From Marinobacter sp. ATCH36 (GTDB lineage Bacteria; Pseudomonadota; Gammaproteobacteria; Pseudomonadales; Oleiphilaceae): a stretch of 64,000 nt of DNA. Positions 32,431 to 42,287 of this stretch are shown here, in pieces. The position numbers were made by a program, and so were the translations under genes. The notes beneath the pieces are model-generated. The model did not search any database, was not told the DNA's origin, and saw only the letters and a program-made list of their open reading frames with translations. The stretch covers positions 1 to 64,000 of the forward strand of contig NZ_JAMJPL010000005.1 of the NCBI RefSeq assembly GCF_023555055.1, given 5' to 3'. Positions within the stretch are counted from its first letter, which is position 1. Every line of letters begins with the position of its first letter.

Positions 32431-33129
32431 ATGAGTAAACCCCGCTACTGGCTGATCGTCCCCGCTGGAGGTTCAGGCAAGCGAATGAAGGCCGATTGCC
32501 CCAAACAGTATCTTCGGCTGAGTCAACGCTTCGTTGTCGATATCACGCTTTCCAGTTTGCTGGATAACGCTGCTTTCGCCGGGTGCGTGGTTGCTACAGG
32601 GCCCAATGACCAATGGTGGCGGGAAACAGATGCCAGCAAAGACGGTCGTATCAATACCTGTATTGGTGGTGCCGAACGTTCAGAGTCAGTACTGGCTGCT
32701 CTGGAGGCGCTTGCTGATCGTGCGAGGGATGACGATTGGGTTCTGGTTCACGATGCTGCTCGGCCCTGCCTTCATCCCGATGATCTCATGCGGTTGTTAA
32801 CCGAGCTGAAGGATCATCCGGTGGGAGGCTTTTTGGCAACGCCAGTGACGGATACCCTCAAGCGTACCGGGCCTGGAAGCCATGAGGTTGAGGCAACAAT
32901 AGACCGTAGCGATCTCTGGCGCGCACTGACTCCCCAGATGTTCCGTTTCCTGGCACTGAAGCAGGCACTTGAGAGTGCCATAGATTCAGGATATCCGGTA
33001 ACTGATGAAGCTTCCGCAATCGAGTTTGCCGGGCAGGCGCCCTGTATCGTGGAGGGGAGACCGGATAACATAAAGATTACCGTACCTGCCGATCTGGCCC
33101 TCGCCGGCTTTATCTTGAAAAGGAAGTGA
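32431..33129 (+). CDS. ispD: 2-C-methyl-D-erythritol 4-phosphate cytidylyltransferase
   Basis: A 232-residue nucleotidyltransferase that makes CDP-methylerythritol in the MEP isoprenoid pathway. The CTP-binding loop is [17 protein letters not shown], and [10 protein letters not shown] is the second signature. It is followed four bases later by ispF, which acts two steps further in the same pathway. CTP for this step comes from pyrG, encoded nearby. Confidence 0.97.
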   Translation: MSKPRYWLIVPAGGSGKRMKADCPKQYLRLSQRFVVDITLSSLLDNAAFAGCVVATGPNDQWWRETDASKDGRINTCIGGAERSESVLAALEALADRARDDDWVLVHDAARPCLHPDDLMRLLTELKDHPVGGFLATPVTDTLKRTGPGSHEVEATIDRSDLWRALTPQMFRFLALKQALESAIDSGYPVTDEASAIEFAGQAPCIVEGRPDNIKITVPADLALAGFILKRK

Positions 33130-33133
33130 CACT

Positions 33134-33613
33134 ATGCGAATCGGACAAGGTTTTGATGTCCATGCATTTTGCGAGGGCGACAATGTCACCCTCGGCGGCG
33201 TCCGTATTCCCTTCAGCCAAGGGCTCAGGGCGCACTCTGATGGAGACGTGCTGCTGCATGCCCTGGCTGACGCGCTGCTCGGTGCTGCGGCGCTGGGAGA
33301 CATCGGGCATCTGTTTCCGGATACCAGTGATGAGTGGGCCGGTGCGGATAGCCGGGATTTGCTGCGCCGGGTGATCGATCGCGTTATGGATGAGGGATTT
33401 GTGGTTGGTAATGTGGACGCTACCATTATCGCCCAGGATCCAAAAATGGCTCCCCATATCGAAGCTATGCGTCTCAATATTGCTGAGGACCTGGCCATTC
33501 CTGCCAGCCGGATCAGTGTCAAGGCAACCACAACCGAGAAGCTGGGCTTTACGGGTCGAGGGGAGGGGATCGCCTGTCAGGCCATCTGTCTGCTTGAGGC
33601 GGTATCCCCATGA
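33134..33613 (+). CDS. ispF: 2-C-methyl-D-erythritol 2,4-cyclodiphosphate synthase
   Basis: A 159-residue trimeric zinc enzyme of the MEP pathway. The zinc ligands are Asp8, His10 (GFDVHAF) and His42 ([11 protein letters not shown]), and [10 protein letters not shown] is the substrate loop. It overlaps truD by four bases. Adjacent ispD and ispF are the common gammaproteobacterial arrangement. Confidence 0.97.
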   Translation: MRIGQGFDVHAFCEGDNVTLGGVRIPFSQGLRAHSDGDVLLHALADALLGAAALGDIGHLFPDTSDEWAGADSRDLLRRVIDRVMDEGFVVGNVDATIIAQDPKMAPHIEAMRLNIAEDLAIPASRISVKATTTEKLGFTGRGEGIACQAICLLEAVSP

Positions 33614-34701
33614 TCGACGTCGCGGACACAACCCCGGAGAAGTCTGAGTGGCGACTTGACTGGCCTACCTCAGGCGGCAGTCGGGTGGCCAGCGCGGTGC
33701 TCAAGTCCAGTCCCGAGGACTTTTTCGTGGATGAGGACCTGCCGTTGCCGGATGACCCCGAGCGCGGTGGTGAGCATCTCTGCATTCGTCTGGAGAAACG
33801 TGGCGACAATACCGATTATGTCGCACGTCAACTGGCCACTTTCTCTGGCTGTCGCCATTTCGATGTGGGCTTTTGCGGGCTCAAGGATCGCCACGCCGTT
33901 ACCCGCCAGTGGTTCAGTGTTTACCGCCCTGGCCAGGAAAGTGAAGATGCCGAGTTTGTCACGGAAGTGGCACGGAATTGGCGCGTGATCCAGCATCACA
34001 GGCAGTCGCGAAAGCTGCGCCGGGGTGACCATCGGAGTAACTTTTTCGAGTTGGTGCTGCACGATGTGGTCGGCGACCCGGATGCCATAGACAGGGCCCT
34101 GGGCAGGCTGCGGGACGTGGGGTGTCCCAATTACTTCGGACCACAGCGATTTGGTCATAATGGAGCCAATCTGGACCGCGCCCTGACAATGGACCCTTCA
34201 AAGCTGAATCGTCGCGGTGCACGCAATGCCAAAAAGCGGGGAAGAGGGCGTTCAACCTCTGGCAGTGGCGACAGTAAAAACGTATTGTACTTTTCGGCGG
34301 CACGTTCCTGGTTATTCAATGAGGTGCTTGCCTTCCGTGTACAGAACGGCAGCTGGCTGGAACCTCTCGAAGGTGAGCCCGGCGCCGGTGAGGATCAGGA
34401 TATAATAATTACGGGTCCGCTTTGGGGTGACGGCGGAACGGATGCAGTCTCGGTGCAGGGCGAGATCGAGCGTGCGGTGGTTGCCAGGCATCCTGATCTG
34501 GCAGCGGTTTTTGCCACGACACGCATGAAGCCTGAACGTCGGCCACTGAGAATGGTGCCGGAAGGGCTTGAGTGGCAATGGCAGGATAGTGACCAGTTGC
34601 AGCTGAAATTCCGGCTGTCGCCCGGGCAATATGCGACGAGTCTGTTGAGCGATGTGTTCGACATAATCGATGCCACCATTAGTACGGGTAATCAAAGCTA
34701 G
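33610..34701 (+). CDS. truD: tRNA pseudouridine(13) synthase
   Basis: A 363-residue pseudouridine synthase modifying U13 of tRNA-Glu. The catalytic Asp lies in [18 protein letters not shown], and other family stretches are [15 protein letters not shown] and [16 protein letters not shown] basic, glycine-serine-rich loop near residues 205-220 ([14 protein letters not shown]) is a little longer than usual. It overlaps ispF by four bases and leads into surE. Confidence 0.96.
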   Translation: MIDVADTTPEKSEWRLDWPTSGGSRVASAVLKSSPEDFFVDEDLPLPDDPERGGEHLCIRLEKRGDNTDYVARQLATFSGCRHFDVGFCGLKDRHAVTRQWFSVYRPGQESEDAEFVTEVARNWRVIQHHRQSRKLRRGDHRSNFFELVLHDVVGDPDAIDRALGRLRDVGCPNYFGPQRFGHNGANLDRALTMDPSKLNRRGARNAKKRGRGRSTSGSGDSKNVLYFSAARSWLFNEVLAFRVQNGSWLEPLEGEPGAGEDQDIIITGPLWGDGGTDAVSVQGEIERAVVARHPDLAAVFATTRMKPERRPLRMVPEGLEWQWQDSDQLQLKFRLSPGQYATSLLSDVFDIIDATISTGNQS

Positions 34702-34712
34702 CGGAGAAAATT

Positions 34713-35477
34713 GTGCGAATTCTGTTGTCCAATGATGATGGCGTTCATTCACCCGGTTTGCAGGCTCTTTACGAGGGGCTTGCGGGCTTGGGGGATCTGG
34801 AAGTCGTGGCGCCGGATCGCGACCACAGCGGCGCCAGTAACGCGTTAACACTGAACCGGCCGTTAACGGTTGAAGATCACCCGAACGGTTTCCGTTCGGT
34901 GGATGGCACGCCTACAGACTGCGTTCATCTGGGGGTGAACGGTCTGTTCGACAAACCTTTTGATAGGGTGGTGTCGGGCATCAATACCCACGCCAATCTC
35001 GGAGATGACATTATCTACTCCGGAACCGTTGCTGCTGCCACAGAAGGCAGGAACCTGGGGTTGCCGGCTATCGCAGTGTCATTGGTCAATGAGGGACGCT
35101 TTCATTATGAAACTGCGGCGCGGGTCGTCCGGGTGTTACTGGAAAGTCAGGATCCGCTCACTCTCGGGCCCCGCTGCATTCTCAATGTGAATGTTCCTGA
35201 TGTTGCCTGGGAAGAGATAGCGGGCTTCCGCGTTACCCGCCTGGGCCATCGTGGACGGGCCGAGGGCGCCGTCCCCATGACGTGCCCGCGGGGCAAGGCC
35301 CGTTACTGGATCGGCGCCGCTGGCGAAGGCAATGATGCCGGCCCGGGTACTGATTTCAACGCTATTCGTGAGAATTATGTGTCGATTACCCCTGTTCATG
35401 TGGATATGACCAGGCACGAAGTGCTTTCACCCTTGCGGGAGTGGGTTGGGCTGCTGTCGGAACGGGAGGGGCGCTGA
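34713..35477 (+). CDS. surE: 5'/3'-nucleotidase SurE
   Basis: A 254-residue metal-dependent phosphatase acting on nucleoside monophosphates. The metal-binding Asp8-Asp9 are in LLSNDDGVHSPG, and the later Ser and Asn sit in HSGASNALT and SGINTHANLGDD. The start is GTG at 34713 with GGAG upstream. It overlaps pcm by one base. The surE-pcm-nlpD-rpoS order is a widely conserved stationary-phase cluster. Confidence 0.97.
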   Translation: MRILLSNDDGVHSPGLQALYEGLAGLGDLEVVAPDRDHSGASNALTLNRPLTVEDHPNGFRSVDGTPTDCVHLGVNGLFDKPFDRVVSGINTHANLGDDIIYSGTVAAATEGRNLGLPAIAVSLVNEGRFHYETAARVVRVLLESQDPLTLGPRCILNVNVPDVAWEEIAGFRVTRLGHRGRAEGAVPMTCPRGKARYWIGAAGEGNDAGPGTDFNAIRENYVSITPVHVDMTRHEVLSPLREWVGLLSEREGR

Positions 35478-36133
35478 TGGTCGCAGCAATTGATGGTATC
35501 GGCATGACATCACGCCGAACCCGCATGCGGTTGATACAGAGGCTGAGGGAAGCTGGTATCAATGATGAGCAGGTGTTGCAGGCGATGTCTGATACCCCGC
35601 GTCATATCTTCCTGGACGAAGCCCTTGCCCACCGGGCCTACGAAGACACGTCATTGCCCATCGGTTACAGCCAGACCCTTTCCCAGCCTTACATTGTGGC
35701 GCGAATGACAGAGGCGTTGATGCGGCACAAGCCCCGCAAGGTGCTGGAACTGGGTACCGGTTCCGGTTACCAGACCGCCATCCTGTCCCGGCTAGTCGAT
35801 CAGGTATTCAGCGTCGAGCGAATCAAGCCACTTCAGGACAGGGCACGGGACAGACTACGCCAACTTGGCCTGCGCAATGCCATGCTCAAGCATGCCGACG
35901 GTGGCATGGGTTGGCCGGATCAGGGTCCATTTGACGGTATTATTGTCACAGCTGCTCCCCGGGAAATCCCCTCCGAGCTCAGGGAGCAGCTTGCGGACGG
36001 TGGTGTGATTGTTGCGCCAGTTGGGGAAGGAACCCAGATGTTGGTGGAAATGGTTCGCCATGGTGACCGGTTTGAAACCACAGATATCGAGCCTGTCAAC
36101 TTTGTCCCTCTTCTGGGCGGGGTTGTGCGGTGA
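35477..36133 (+). CDS. pcm: Protein-L-isoaspartate O-methyltransferase
   Basis: A 218-residue SAM-dependent methyltransferase that repairs isoaspartyl residues in aged proteins. It shows YSQTLSQPYIVARMTE and the SAM loop VLELGTGSGYQTAIL. I chose ATG 35477, which overlaps the surE stop as TGATG. An upstream start at 35441 would lie inside surE and add 12 residues without homology. It overlaps the DUF368 gene by four bases. Confidence 0.96.
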   Translation: MVAAIDGIGMTSRRTRMRLIQRLREAGINDEQVLQAMSDTPRHIFLDEALAHRAYEDTSLPIGYSQTLSQPYIVARMTEALMRHKPRKVLELGTGSGYQTAILSRLVDQVFSVERIKPLQDRARDRLRQLGLRNAMLKHADGGMGWPDQGPFDGIIVTAAPREIPSELREQLADGGVIVAPVGEGTQMLVEMVRHGDRFETTDIEPVNFVPLLGGVVR

Positions 36134-37098
36134 CCCAAGAGCCCCAGGTACAGGACTCGACCGAACCGGCACGTTCCCACCGTCCTTTCGCAGTGTTTCT
36201 GCGGGGCATGGCCATGGGCGCTGCGGATATTGTGCCTGGTGTTTCCGGTGGAACCATTGCTTTCATTACCGGCATTTACTTCCGGCTGCTGGAGGCCATC
36301 GGCGCGATCCCCCAGGCAGTTTTCACGCACCTGGTCCGGGGCAGGGTAAAGGCGTTCTGGGACGCTTGTGACGGCACTTTTCTTTCGAGCCTGCTGCTGG
36401 GAATTGTCGTCAGTATTGCGACGCTGGCATCCGCCATCAGTTTTATCCTGACCGAATATCCCATTCTTATCTGGAGTTTTTTCTTTGGTCTGATTGTGGC
36501 GTCTGTTTGGCACGTGGGCCGTCAGGTTCGTTATTATCTCCCCGTGCTCATTCTACCGTTTCTTGCCGGGACGATATTTGCCTGGTGGGTGACTACCTTA
36601 CCCGTCAGTCAGATCGCACCCTCGCCCATGGTGTTTTTCGGAGCCGGGGCCGTGGCGATCTGTGCCATGATACTCCCGGGCATTTCAGGTAGCTTTATTC
36701 TGGTTGTTCTGGGCATGTATGTCCCTGTACTGGATGCTATACGTGCATTGGATTTCGGAACGCTGCTGATCTTCGTTGCCGGGTGCCTCCTGGGGCTGCT
36801 GTCTGTTGCCAGGCTCATAACCTGGGCGTTCAAGCGCTTTCACGATCCGGTTCTGGCCCTGCTTACCGGCTTTATGGTGGGCGCACTGAACAAGGTCTGG
36901 CCCTGGAAAGAAACCCTGAGTTGGCGGACCAACAGCGCTGGTGAGCAGGTGCCCCTTAACGAGTCGAGCATCAGCCCGCTGGGCTATGCTGAGATGACAG
37001 GACATGACCCGCAACTGGTGGTCGCTTTGATCTGCGCCTCAGCGGGCCTGGTGCTGGTATTGCTGGTAGATTGGGCCGGGGGAAAAAGAGCGGCCTGA
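36130..37098 (+). CDS. DUF368 polytopic membrane protein
   Basis: A 322-residue inner-membrane protein with about nine hydrophobic helices. DUF368 signatures are present: GAADIVPGVSGGTIAFITGIY near residue 33 and the repeat-like MILPGISGSFILVVLGMY near residue 178. Recent work connects DUF368 proteins with recycling of undecaprenyl phosphate across the membrane, so a cell-envelope role is likely. It is inserted between pcm and nlpD, with GTG as start overlapping the pcm stop. Confidence 0.88.
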   Translation: MTQEPQVQDSTEPARSHRPFAVFLRGMAMGAADIVPGVSGGTIAFITGIYFRLLEAIGAIPQAVFTHLVRGRVKAFWDACDGTFLSSLLLGIVVSIATLASAISFILTEYPILIWSFFFGLIVASVWHVGRQVRYYLPVLILPFLAGTIFAWWVTTLPVSQIAPSPMVFFGAGAVAICAMILPGISGSFILVVLGMYVPVLDAIRALDFGTLLIFVAGCLLGLLSVARLITWAFKRFHDPVLALLTGFMVGALNKVWPWKETLSWRTNSAGEQVPLNESSISPLGYAEMTGHDPQLVVALICASAGLVLVLLVDWAGGKRAA

Positions 37099-37343
37099 CA
37101 ATCATCATCCTCAAACATGGATTCAGATCAGATTTGCCAAGTAGTTCACAGGTTTATCGAGACGAAGTGTTACTTTTTGCTCATGAAAGGTGTTTCGACC
37201 GGTAACAAACACAACAAGCAGGTAACTTGGTTTCCTGTCCAAAATGTGCAATAAATTAGCAGGTTACTCACAACACTTTATAAACTGCCGTATTTTTTAT
37301 ACGAATTTCCAATAACGGGCATATTTTTATTCTTTTCAAATTA
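37099..37343. promoter_or_regulatory. AT-rich regulatory region upstream of nlpD
   Basis: These 245 bases are much richer in A and T than the flanking genes. They carry three GGTWAC elements at 37201-37206, 37221-37226 and 37262-37267, two within a longer AGCAGGTWACT repeat. A CGTAT-TTTTT-ATACG inverted repeat lies at 37289-37303. The region probably contains the nlpD (and partly rpoS) promoters. I see no gene in it. Confidence 0.5.
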
Positions 37344-38243
37344 GTGCGTGGGTTTATTATCACTGCAAAGGCAGCTCTCCCGCGGCTCCCCTCCGGTGCC
37401 CCTGTTTTCCCGTGTTCGAAAAAGCGGGGCCCTCATCGCGGCTTACCGTTGTTACTGCTCAGCCTTGTAATGGTTCCTTTTCTCCTCAGTGGCTGTAACA
37501 CCCAGGCCCTCTATCAGGACGACATATACAACCCGCCGGTGTATTGGGGCAGGCATGTGGTCAAACCGGGCGAGACCCTGTACAGCATTGCCTGGCGGTA
37601 TGGTCGCGATTATCGGGAACTCGGCGATGCCAACGGTATATCGCCCCCGTTTAACATCAAGGCAGGGCAGGTTCTCAGGCTGGATGTTCGCGGGAATGTC
37701 ACATCGTCCAGAGATAATCGGAGCAATACGAAACCCGCGGCCTCTTCTTCACCGAAGCCGTCTGCTCCGAGCGTTTCCCGTCAGAAGACACCTGAGTCTG
37801 AGCCGAAGCCGTCAGTTTCGAAAGCACCGGACAGGTCGTCGCCGTTGACGGGGCAGACCCAGACCGTCGCCAGCGTCAATTGGCGCTGGCCGCACGTTGG
37901 CACCGTAATTGCAGGTTATTCGACATCCGGGAAAGTCAATAAAGGTATTGATATTGCTGGAAAAGAAGGGGACTCTGTAAGAGCAGCGGCAAGCGGTAAT
38001 GTCGTCTATGCCGGAAGCGGATTACTTGGATACGGCAACCTGATTATAGTGAACCACAGTGAGCACTATTTGAGTGCTTACGCACACAACCGGAAGATTT
38101 TGGTGCAGGAAGGGGAGGATGTAAAAGCCGGACAGGTCATCGCTGAAATGGGAAACAGTGGCTCGGATCGACCCAGGTTGCATTTTGAAATCCGGAAAAA
38201 TGGCAACCCTGTAGATCCCGCACACTATCTCCCACCCCGATGA
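37344..38243 (+). CDS. nlpD: LysM/M23 murein hydrolase activator NlpD
   Basis: A 299-residue outer-membrane lipoprotein. A long N-terminal region leads to a lipobox (FLLSGC, Cys51). A LysM domain follows (VVKPGETLYSIAWRYG...), then a Ser/Pro/Lys linker, and a C-terminal M23/LytM domain (NKGIDIAGKEGDSVRAAASG). The M23 zinc ligands appear altered, as expected for NlpD, which activates amidase AmiC rather than cutting murein itself. The GTG at 37344 is the only reasonable start, giving an unusually long pre-lipobox segment. It lies directly before rpoS, whose main promoter is often inside nlpD. Confidence 0.93.
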   Translation: MRGFIITAKAALPRLPSGAPVFPCSKKRGPHRGLPLLLLSLVMVPFLLSGCNTQALYQDDIYNPPVYWGRHVVKPGETLYSIAWRYGRDYRELGDANGISPPFNIKAGQVLRLDVRGNVTSSRDNRSNTKPAASSSPKPSAPSVSRQKTPESEPKPSVSKAPDRSSPLTGQTQTVASVNWRWPHVGTVIAGYSTSGKVNKGIDIAGKEGDSVRAAASGNVVYAGSGLLGYGNLIIVNHSEHYLSAYAHNRKILVQEGEDVKAGQVIAEMGNSGSDRPRLHFEIRKNGNPVDPAHYLPPR

Positions 38244-38381
38244 GGCGGATTTCCGACACAAACCTGCTACCGGTAGCTAGCAATAAATGTCCTGAACAAG
38301 AAATCGAATAACAGCAGGCGCTCGCAATAACAAGAAAACGTGAGCGAATATCCAGGATCATTGAAAGGCGGGGCAAGAGTT

Positions 38382-39383
38382 ATGTCAGCAGAGCATGAAG
38401 AACTCATTATCGATCGTGTATCCGACGTCGAGGATGCAGACGATCAGCTGTTAGCAGAAGACAAGGTAGAAGAGAAAGAGACCGCGGAAGTTGAAGCGGT
38501 TGAAACAGAAGACGATATTCCGGCCCAGGGTCGCTATTTCACCAGCCAGAAGCAGCTCGATGCCACTCAGCTTTATCTCAACGAAATCGGTTTTTCCCCC
38601 CTTCTGACACCCGAAGAGGAAGTCTATTTTTCACGGCTTGCCCGTAAAGGCGAAGAATCCGGCCGAAAGCGGATGATTGAAAGCAACTTGCGGCTGGTGG
38701 TCAAAATTGCCCGTCGCTACGTCAACCGCGGTCTGACGCTGCTGGACCTGATCGAGGAAGGCAATCTGGGTCTGATCCGGGCTGTGGAGAAATTTGATCC
38801 GGAACGGGGCTTTCGATTCTCCACCTATGCGACCTGGTGGATTCGGCAGACCATTGAGCGGGCGATCATGAATCAGACCCGTACCATTCGTCTTCCCATT
38901 CATGTGGTCAAGGAACTCAACCTTTACCTGCGTGCAGCCAGGGAACTGACCCAGAAGCTGGACCACGAGCCGTCTGCGGAAGAAATTGCAACAATGGTCG
39001 ATAAGCCCGTAGCCGACGTAAAGCGAATGCTTGGGCTGAATGAGCGGGTTGCCTCCATGGACACACCCATCGGTAGCGGTGGTGAGAAGTCCCTGCTGGA
39101 CACCGTTGCAGATGAAGGCGCATCAGACCCGGCTGACCTGCTGCAGGACAATAACATGTGCTCCTGCGTCGAGAAGTGGATCGACCAGCTCAGCGACAAG
39201 CAGCAGGAAGTTCTCTCCCGCCGGTTCGGATTGAGAGGGTACCCTATCAGCACTCTCGAAGAGGTTGGCCAGGAAATCGGCCTCACCCGCGAGCGGGTAA
39301 GGCAGATTCAGGTTGAGGCTCTTCGTCGTCTTCGCGAGATTCTGGAAAAAGAAGGTCTGTCAGGAACCATGCTCTTCAAATAA
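38382..39383 (+). CDS. rpoS: RNA polymerase sigma factor RpoS
   Basis: The stationary-phase/general stress sigma factor, 333 residues from ATG 38382. A GTG at 38340 would add 14 residues; the shorter form matches the ~330-residue length of known RpoS. Region 1.2/2 covers [16 protein letters not shown], and region 2.3-2.4 contains [18 protein letters not shown]. Region 4.2 ends with [19 protein letters not shown] strong terminator follows 16 bases after the stop. Confidence 0.98.
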   Translation: MSAEHEELIIDRVSDVEDADDQLLAEDKVEEKETAEVEAVETEDDIPAQGRYFTSQKQLDATQLYLNEIGFSPLLTPEEEVYFSRLARKGEESGRKRMIESNLRLVVKIARRYVNRGLTLLDLIEEGNLGLIRAVEKFDPERGFRFSTYATWWIRQTIERAIMNQTRTIRLPIHVVKELNLYLRAARELTQKLDHEPSAEEIATMVDKPVADVKRMLGLNERVASMDTPIGSGGEKSLLDTVADEGASDPADLLQDNNMCSCVEKWIDQLSDKQQEVLSRRFGLRGYPISTLEEVGQEIGLTRERVRQIQVEALRRLREILEKEGLSGTMLFK

Positions 39384-39398
39384 CAGGTTCTGCCTGAC

Positions 39399-39435
39399 AA
39401 AAAACCGGCCTGCTGTCAGCGGGCCGGTTTTTTTT
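39399..39435 (+). terminator. Rho-independent terminator of rpoS
   Basis: AAAAAACCGGCC (39399-39410) pairs with GGCCGGTTTTTT around 39422-39433, with a short loop and a continuing T-run. It directly follows rpoS. Confidence 0.93.
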
Positions 39436-39575
39436 GCGCTGCCAAATGAGAACCAGCCGGCGTAAGCGTCGGTTTGCTCCCTGTTAAACTTGCACGGCTG
39501 GAGGGGGATAAGGGTGTCGAACTCCGGCAAATAGTGACAAGACATTCAATAATAACGATCAATAAGGACGGGACG

Positions 39576-40151
39576 ATGAAGAAGGCCTTATCAACAGGAT
39601 TTGCCTCACTACTTCTGACAGCAGCACTGTCAGCCCCGGCTACCGCTCTGACGGTGGAGGGTGTAGACCTGCCGGATACCTATTCGGCTATGGACACCGA
39701 GCTCAAGCTGAATGGCGCGGGCACCCGCTCCAAGTGGTTTATGGACCTCTACATCGGTGGTCTTTATGTGCCAAAGACGATTAGCGATGGCCAGGCCATT
39801 ATTAATGCGGATGAGCCCCAGGCGATTACCTTGCATATCATCTCCGGAATGATCACCAGCGACAAGATGAAATCAGCCACCATGGAAGGGTTTGAAAACT
39901 CCACCGATGGCGATCTGTCTGCCATTCAGAACGATGTCGATACCTTCCTCGATGTATTTTCCGAGGAGATTAAGGATGGTGACGCTTTCGACCTGGTCTA
40001 TCTGCCCGGTGAAGGTGTCCGTGTCCTCAAAAACGGGGAGGCGCGTGGCACCATTGGTGACCTGGAATTCAAGAAGGCACTGTTCGGCATCTGGCTGTCT
40101 GATGAGCCCGCACAGGAGGACCTGAAAGAGAAAATGCTGGGTCAGCGATAA
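39576..40151 (+). CDS. Chalcone isomerase-like periplasmic protein
   Basis: A 191-residue secreted protein. The Met at 39576 places a clean signal peptide (KKALSTGFASLLLTAAL...ATA) at the N-terminus; upstream starts do not. The mature part fits the chalcone isomerase-like fold (KWFMDLYIGGLYVPK; KKALFGIWLSDEPAQ near the end), as in bacterial proteins of this family that lack plant flavonoid chemistry. Fatty-acid or lipid binding is the usual guess. It stands alone between the rpoS terminator and convergent nth. Confidence 0.85.
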   Translation: MKKALSTGFASLLLTAALSAPATALTVEGVDLPDTYSAMDTELKLNGAGTRSKWFMDLYIGGLYVPKTISDGQAIINADEPQAITLHIISGMITSDKMKSATMEGFENSTDGDLSAIQNDVDTFLDVFSEEIKDGDAFDLVYLPGEGVRVLKNGEARGTIGDLEFKKALFGIWLSDEPAQEDLKEKMLGQR

Positions 40152-40193
40152 TAGCCCGGTAGCGTGCCAGCTTCCCCGGTGGGGACGCTGGTT

Positions 40194-40835
40194 CTACTCC
40201 ATGTAATCCCTTTTCTGTTTGAACTCACAAAGATCCTCGATAATGCATGCCCCACATTTGGGCTTTCGGGCCGTGCAGGTGTAACGGCCGTGCAGTATCA
40301 GCCAGTGATGGGCGTCCAGCAGAAACCCCTTCGGCACTACTCGCATCAGTCGCTTTTCCACTTCCACGACATTCTTGCCCGGGGCAATACCGGTGCGGTT
40401 AGAGACCCGGAAAATGTGGGTGTCCACTGCCATGGCTGGCTGCCCGAAGGCTGTGTTAAGAACCACGTTGGCGGTCTTGCGTCCTACACCCGGCAGTGCT
40501 TCCAGATCTTCCCGTTTGTCAGGTACTTGCCCTCCGTGGTTTTCGATCAGGGCGCGGCAGGTTTTGATGACGTTTTCGGCCTTGCTGTTAAAAAGCCCGA
40601 TGGTTTTTATGTACTCCTTCAGCCCGTCCACTCCCAGCGCCAGTATCTTCTCAGGCGTATTGGCGACAGGATAGAGTTTTGCCGTCGCCTTGTTCACTCC
40701 CACATCCGTGGCCTGGGCGGACAGAATCACCGCGATCAACAACTCAAACGGGCTGGCGTAGTTCAGTTCGGTGGTCGGATTCGGATTGGCGTCCCGAAGC
40801 CGGGTAAAAATTTCAATGCGCTTTTGTTTATTCAT
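40194..40835 (-). CDS. nth: Endonuclease III
   Basis: A 213-residue DNA glycosylase/AP lyase that removes oxidised pyrimidines. The helix-hairpin-helix with catalytic Lys is LEALPGVGRKTANVVL, and the catalytic Asp is in VDTHIFRV. The C-terminal [4Fe-4S] motif has the exact C-x6-C-x2-C-x5-C spacing. It closes the rsxABCDGE-nth operon, 28 bases after rsxE, an order also seen in E. coli. Confidence 0.97.
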   Translation of the reverse strand: MNKQKRIEIFTRLRDANPNPTTELNYASPFELLIAVILSAQATDVGVNKATAKLYPVANTPEKILALGVDGLKEYIKTIGLFNSKAENVIKTCRALIENHGGQVPDKREDLEALPGVGRKTANVVLNTAFGQPAMAVDTHIFRVSNRTGIAPGKNVVEVEKRLMRVVPKGFLLDAHHWLILHGRYTCTARKPKCGACIIEDLCEFKQKRDYME

Positions 40836-40863
40836 TAGTTCTCAATCTAATGCAGCCATGTAT

Positions 40864-41580
40864 TCAGGAGATGTTGCCGGTAACCCGGACCCGCCTGCTT
40901 CCGGAGGTTATCGGTGCTGGCTCCCTGGCCTTGCGGCGCTCTTCCAGGTGGTTGTCGATGCCATTTTTGAGGGCAATGAGCAGGCCCAGCCCAACAAAGG
41001 CGCCGGGGGGAAGAACCATGAAAAGCATGTCCGGATAATTTTCGAACGGACGTATCACCCAGTCAGCAGCAACAGGGCCGAGCAGCAGGTTCATGTCTAC
41101 AAGCAGGCTTCCCTGGCCGATGAGTTCCCGCATACCGCCGAGTACGATCAGAACCGCGAGGAACCCAATTCCCATCATGGTTCCATCCAGCAGGGCGGCG
41201 CCTGGTGGGTTTCTGGAAGCAAAGGCATCCGCCCGGCCCAGAATCGTGCAGTTAGTCACGATCAGTGGTATGAAGATGCCCAGTATCTGGTAGAGCTCGT
41301 AGGTGAATGCCTGCATCAGCAGTTCGGCACAGGTTACGAACGAGGCGATGATCATCACAAAAGCTGGCAGGCGCACGGACTCACTGACGAAATTGCGGAT
41401 CAGCGACACTGCAAGGTTGGAGCCCATAAGCACCATCAGGGTTGCCAGGCCAAGGCCTATGGCATTAACAACGGTGCTGGTCACCGCCAGCAATGGGCAT
41501 AGCCCGAGCACCTGAACCAGTGCCGGATTGTTGTTCCAGAGTCCGTCGTGGATGATTTCGCTGGATGGTTTGGTTGCCAT
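40864..41580 (-). CDS. rsxE: Electron transport complex subunit RsxE/RnfE
   Basis: A 238-residue integral membrane subunit of the Rnf/Rsx complex with six predicted helices. It is related to RsxA and to NqrD. The conserved [19 protein letters not shown] stretch holds the cysteine thought to bind a membrane [2Fe-2S] site with RsxA. It follows rsxG by two bases and precedes nth. Confidence 0.95.
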   Translation of the reverse strand: MATKPSSEIIHDGLWNNNPALVQVLGLCPLLAVTSTVVNAIGLGLATLMVLMGSNLAVSLIRNFVSESVRLPAFVMIIASFVTCAELLMQAFTYELYQILGIFIPLIVTNCTILGRADAFASRNPPGAALLDGTMMGIGFLAVLIVLGGMRELIGQGSLLVDMNLLLGPVAADWVIRPFENYPDMLFMVLPPGAFVGLGLLIALKNGIDNHLEERRKAREPAPITSGSRRVRVTGNIS

Positions 41581-41582
41581 GA

Positions 41583-42284
41583 TCAGGAATGCTCCGTATT
41601 GGACGATTCGCCGGCAATCGCTTCCGGGTTCAGTGTCTTGTCCCTCAGGGACGGTTCCTCATTGAGCCGCTCCCGGATGATCTCGCGATTCTCGCGGAAA
41701 TAAAGCAGCGCTTTCTGAACAGCCTTGACGACGGCACGCGGGGTGATCGTGGCGCCAGTGAACTGGTCAAAATCGCCACCGTTTTTCTTCACGTTCCACT
41801 CCCGGTGGGGCGGTTGGCCCAGAGACTTGCCTTCGAATTCCTTGATCCAGTCCGACTTTTTGGTTTCGATACGGTCACCCAGTCCGGGGGTTTCCCGGTG
41901 GCTGGTTACCCGGACGCCGAGGATGGTGCCCTGCATATTGACACCAACCAGCAGATGTATGTTGCCGGAGTAACCGTCGGGCGCGACGATGGGCATGATC
42001 ATGCCGACCGGTCGATCATCCTGCCGGGCTACCCAGACGGTCAGGGGATCTGGCCGGGTCAGGCGCTCACTGGCGGGCAGTTGCACGGTATCTCTGAGCA
42101 GGTCGTTCGTGTGCTGGCTTTCCGGGATAATTTCGAACAAGGCCTGTGCCTCCGCACGGGCGGCTTGCTCCTGTATTCGTTCTTTGGTTATCGCCTGTGT
42201 CAGGGCAATGGTGCCACCGGTAATAACGGCAAACAAGCCAAGCCCGATGGCGCTGCGACGGACAGATTGTGCGATGGCTGTCAT
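41583..42284 (-). CDS. rsxG: Electron transport complex subunit RsxG/RnfG
   Basis: A 233-residue subunit with one N-terminal membrane anchor (residues ~12-30) and a periplasmic FMN-binding domain. The covalent flavin attachment motif is [11 protein letters not shown], with the Thr of TGAT(I) carrying the FMN. The domain passes electrons within the Rnf/Rsx complex. It lies three bases after rsxD and two before rsxE. Confidence 0.95.
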   Translation of the reverse strand: MTAIAQSVRRSAIGLGLFAVITGGTIALTQAITKERIQEQAARAEAQALFEIIPESQHTNDLLRDTVQLPASERLTRPDPLTVWVARQDDRPVGMIMPIVAPDGYSGNIHLLVGVNMQGTILGVRVTSHRETPGLGDRIETKKSDWIKEFEGKSLGQPPHREWNVKKNGGDFDQFTGATITPRAVVKAVQKALLYFRENREIIRERLNEEPSLRDKTLNPEAIAGESSNTEHS

Positions 42285-42287
42285 GTG

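Noticed and set aside
37115..37122. Single ACATGGAT motif after the DUF368 gene
   Set aside because: It has the AYGGAY core, but no hairpin stem around it, no second loop and no enclosing stem, so it is not a third structured element.
39436..39575. Possible RsmZ-type sRNA downstream of rpoS, by analogy with Pseudomonas
   Set aside because: The gap has scattered GGA triplets, but I found no series of GGA-loop hairpins and no terminator of its own.
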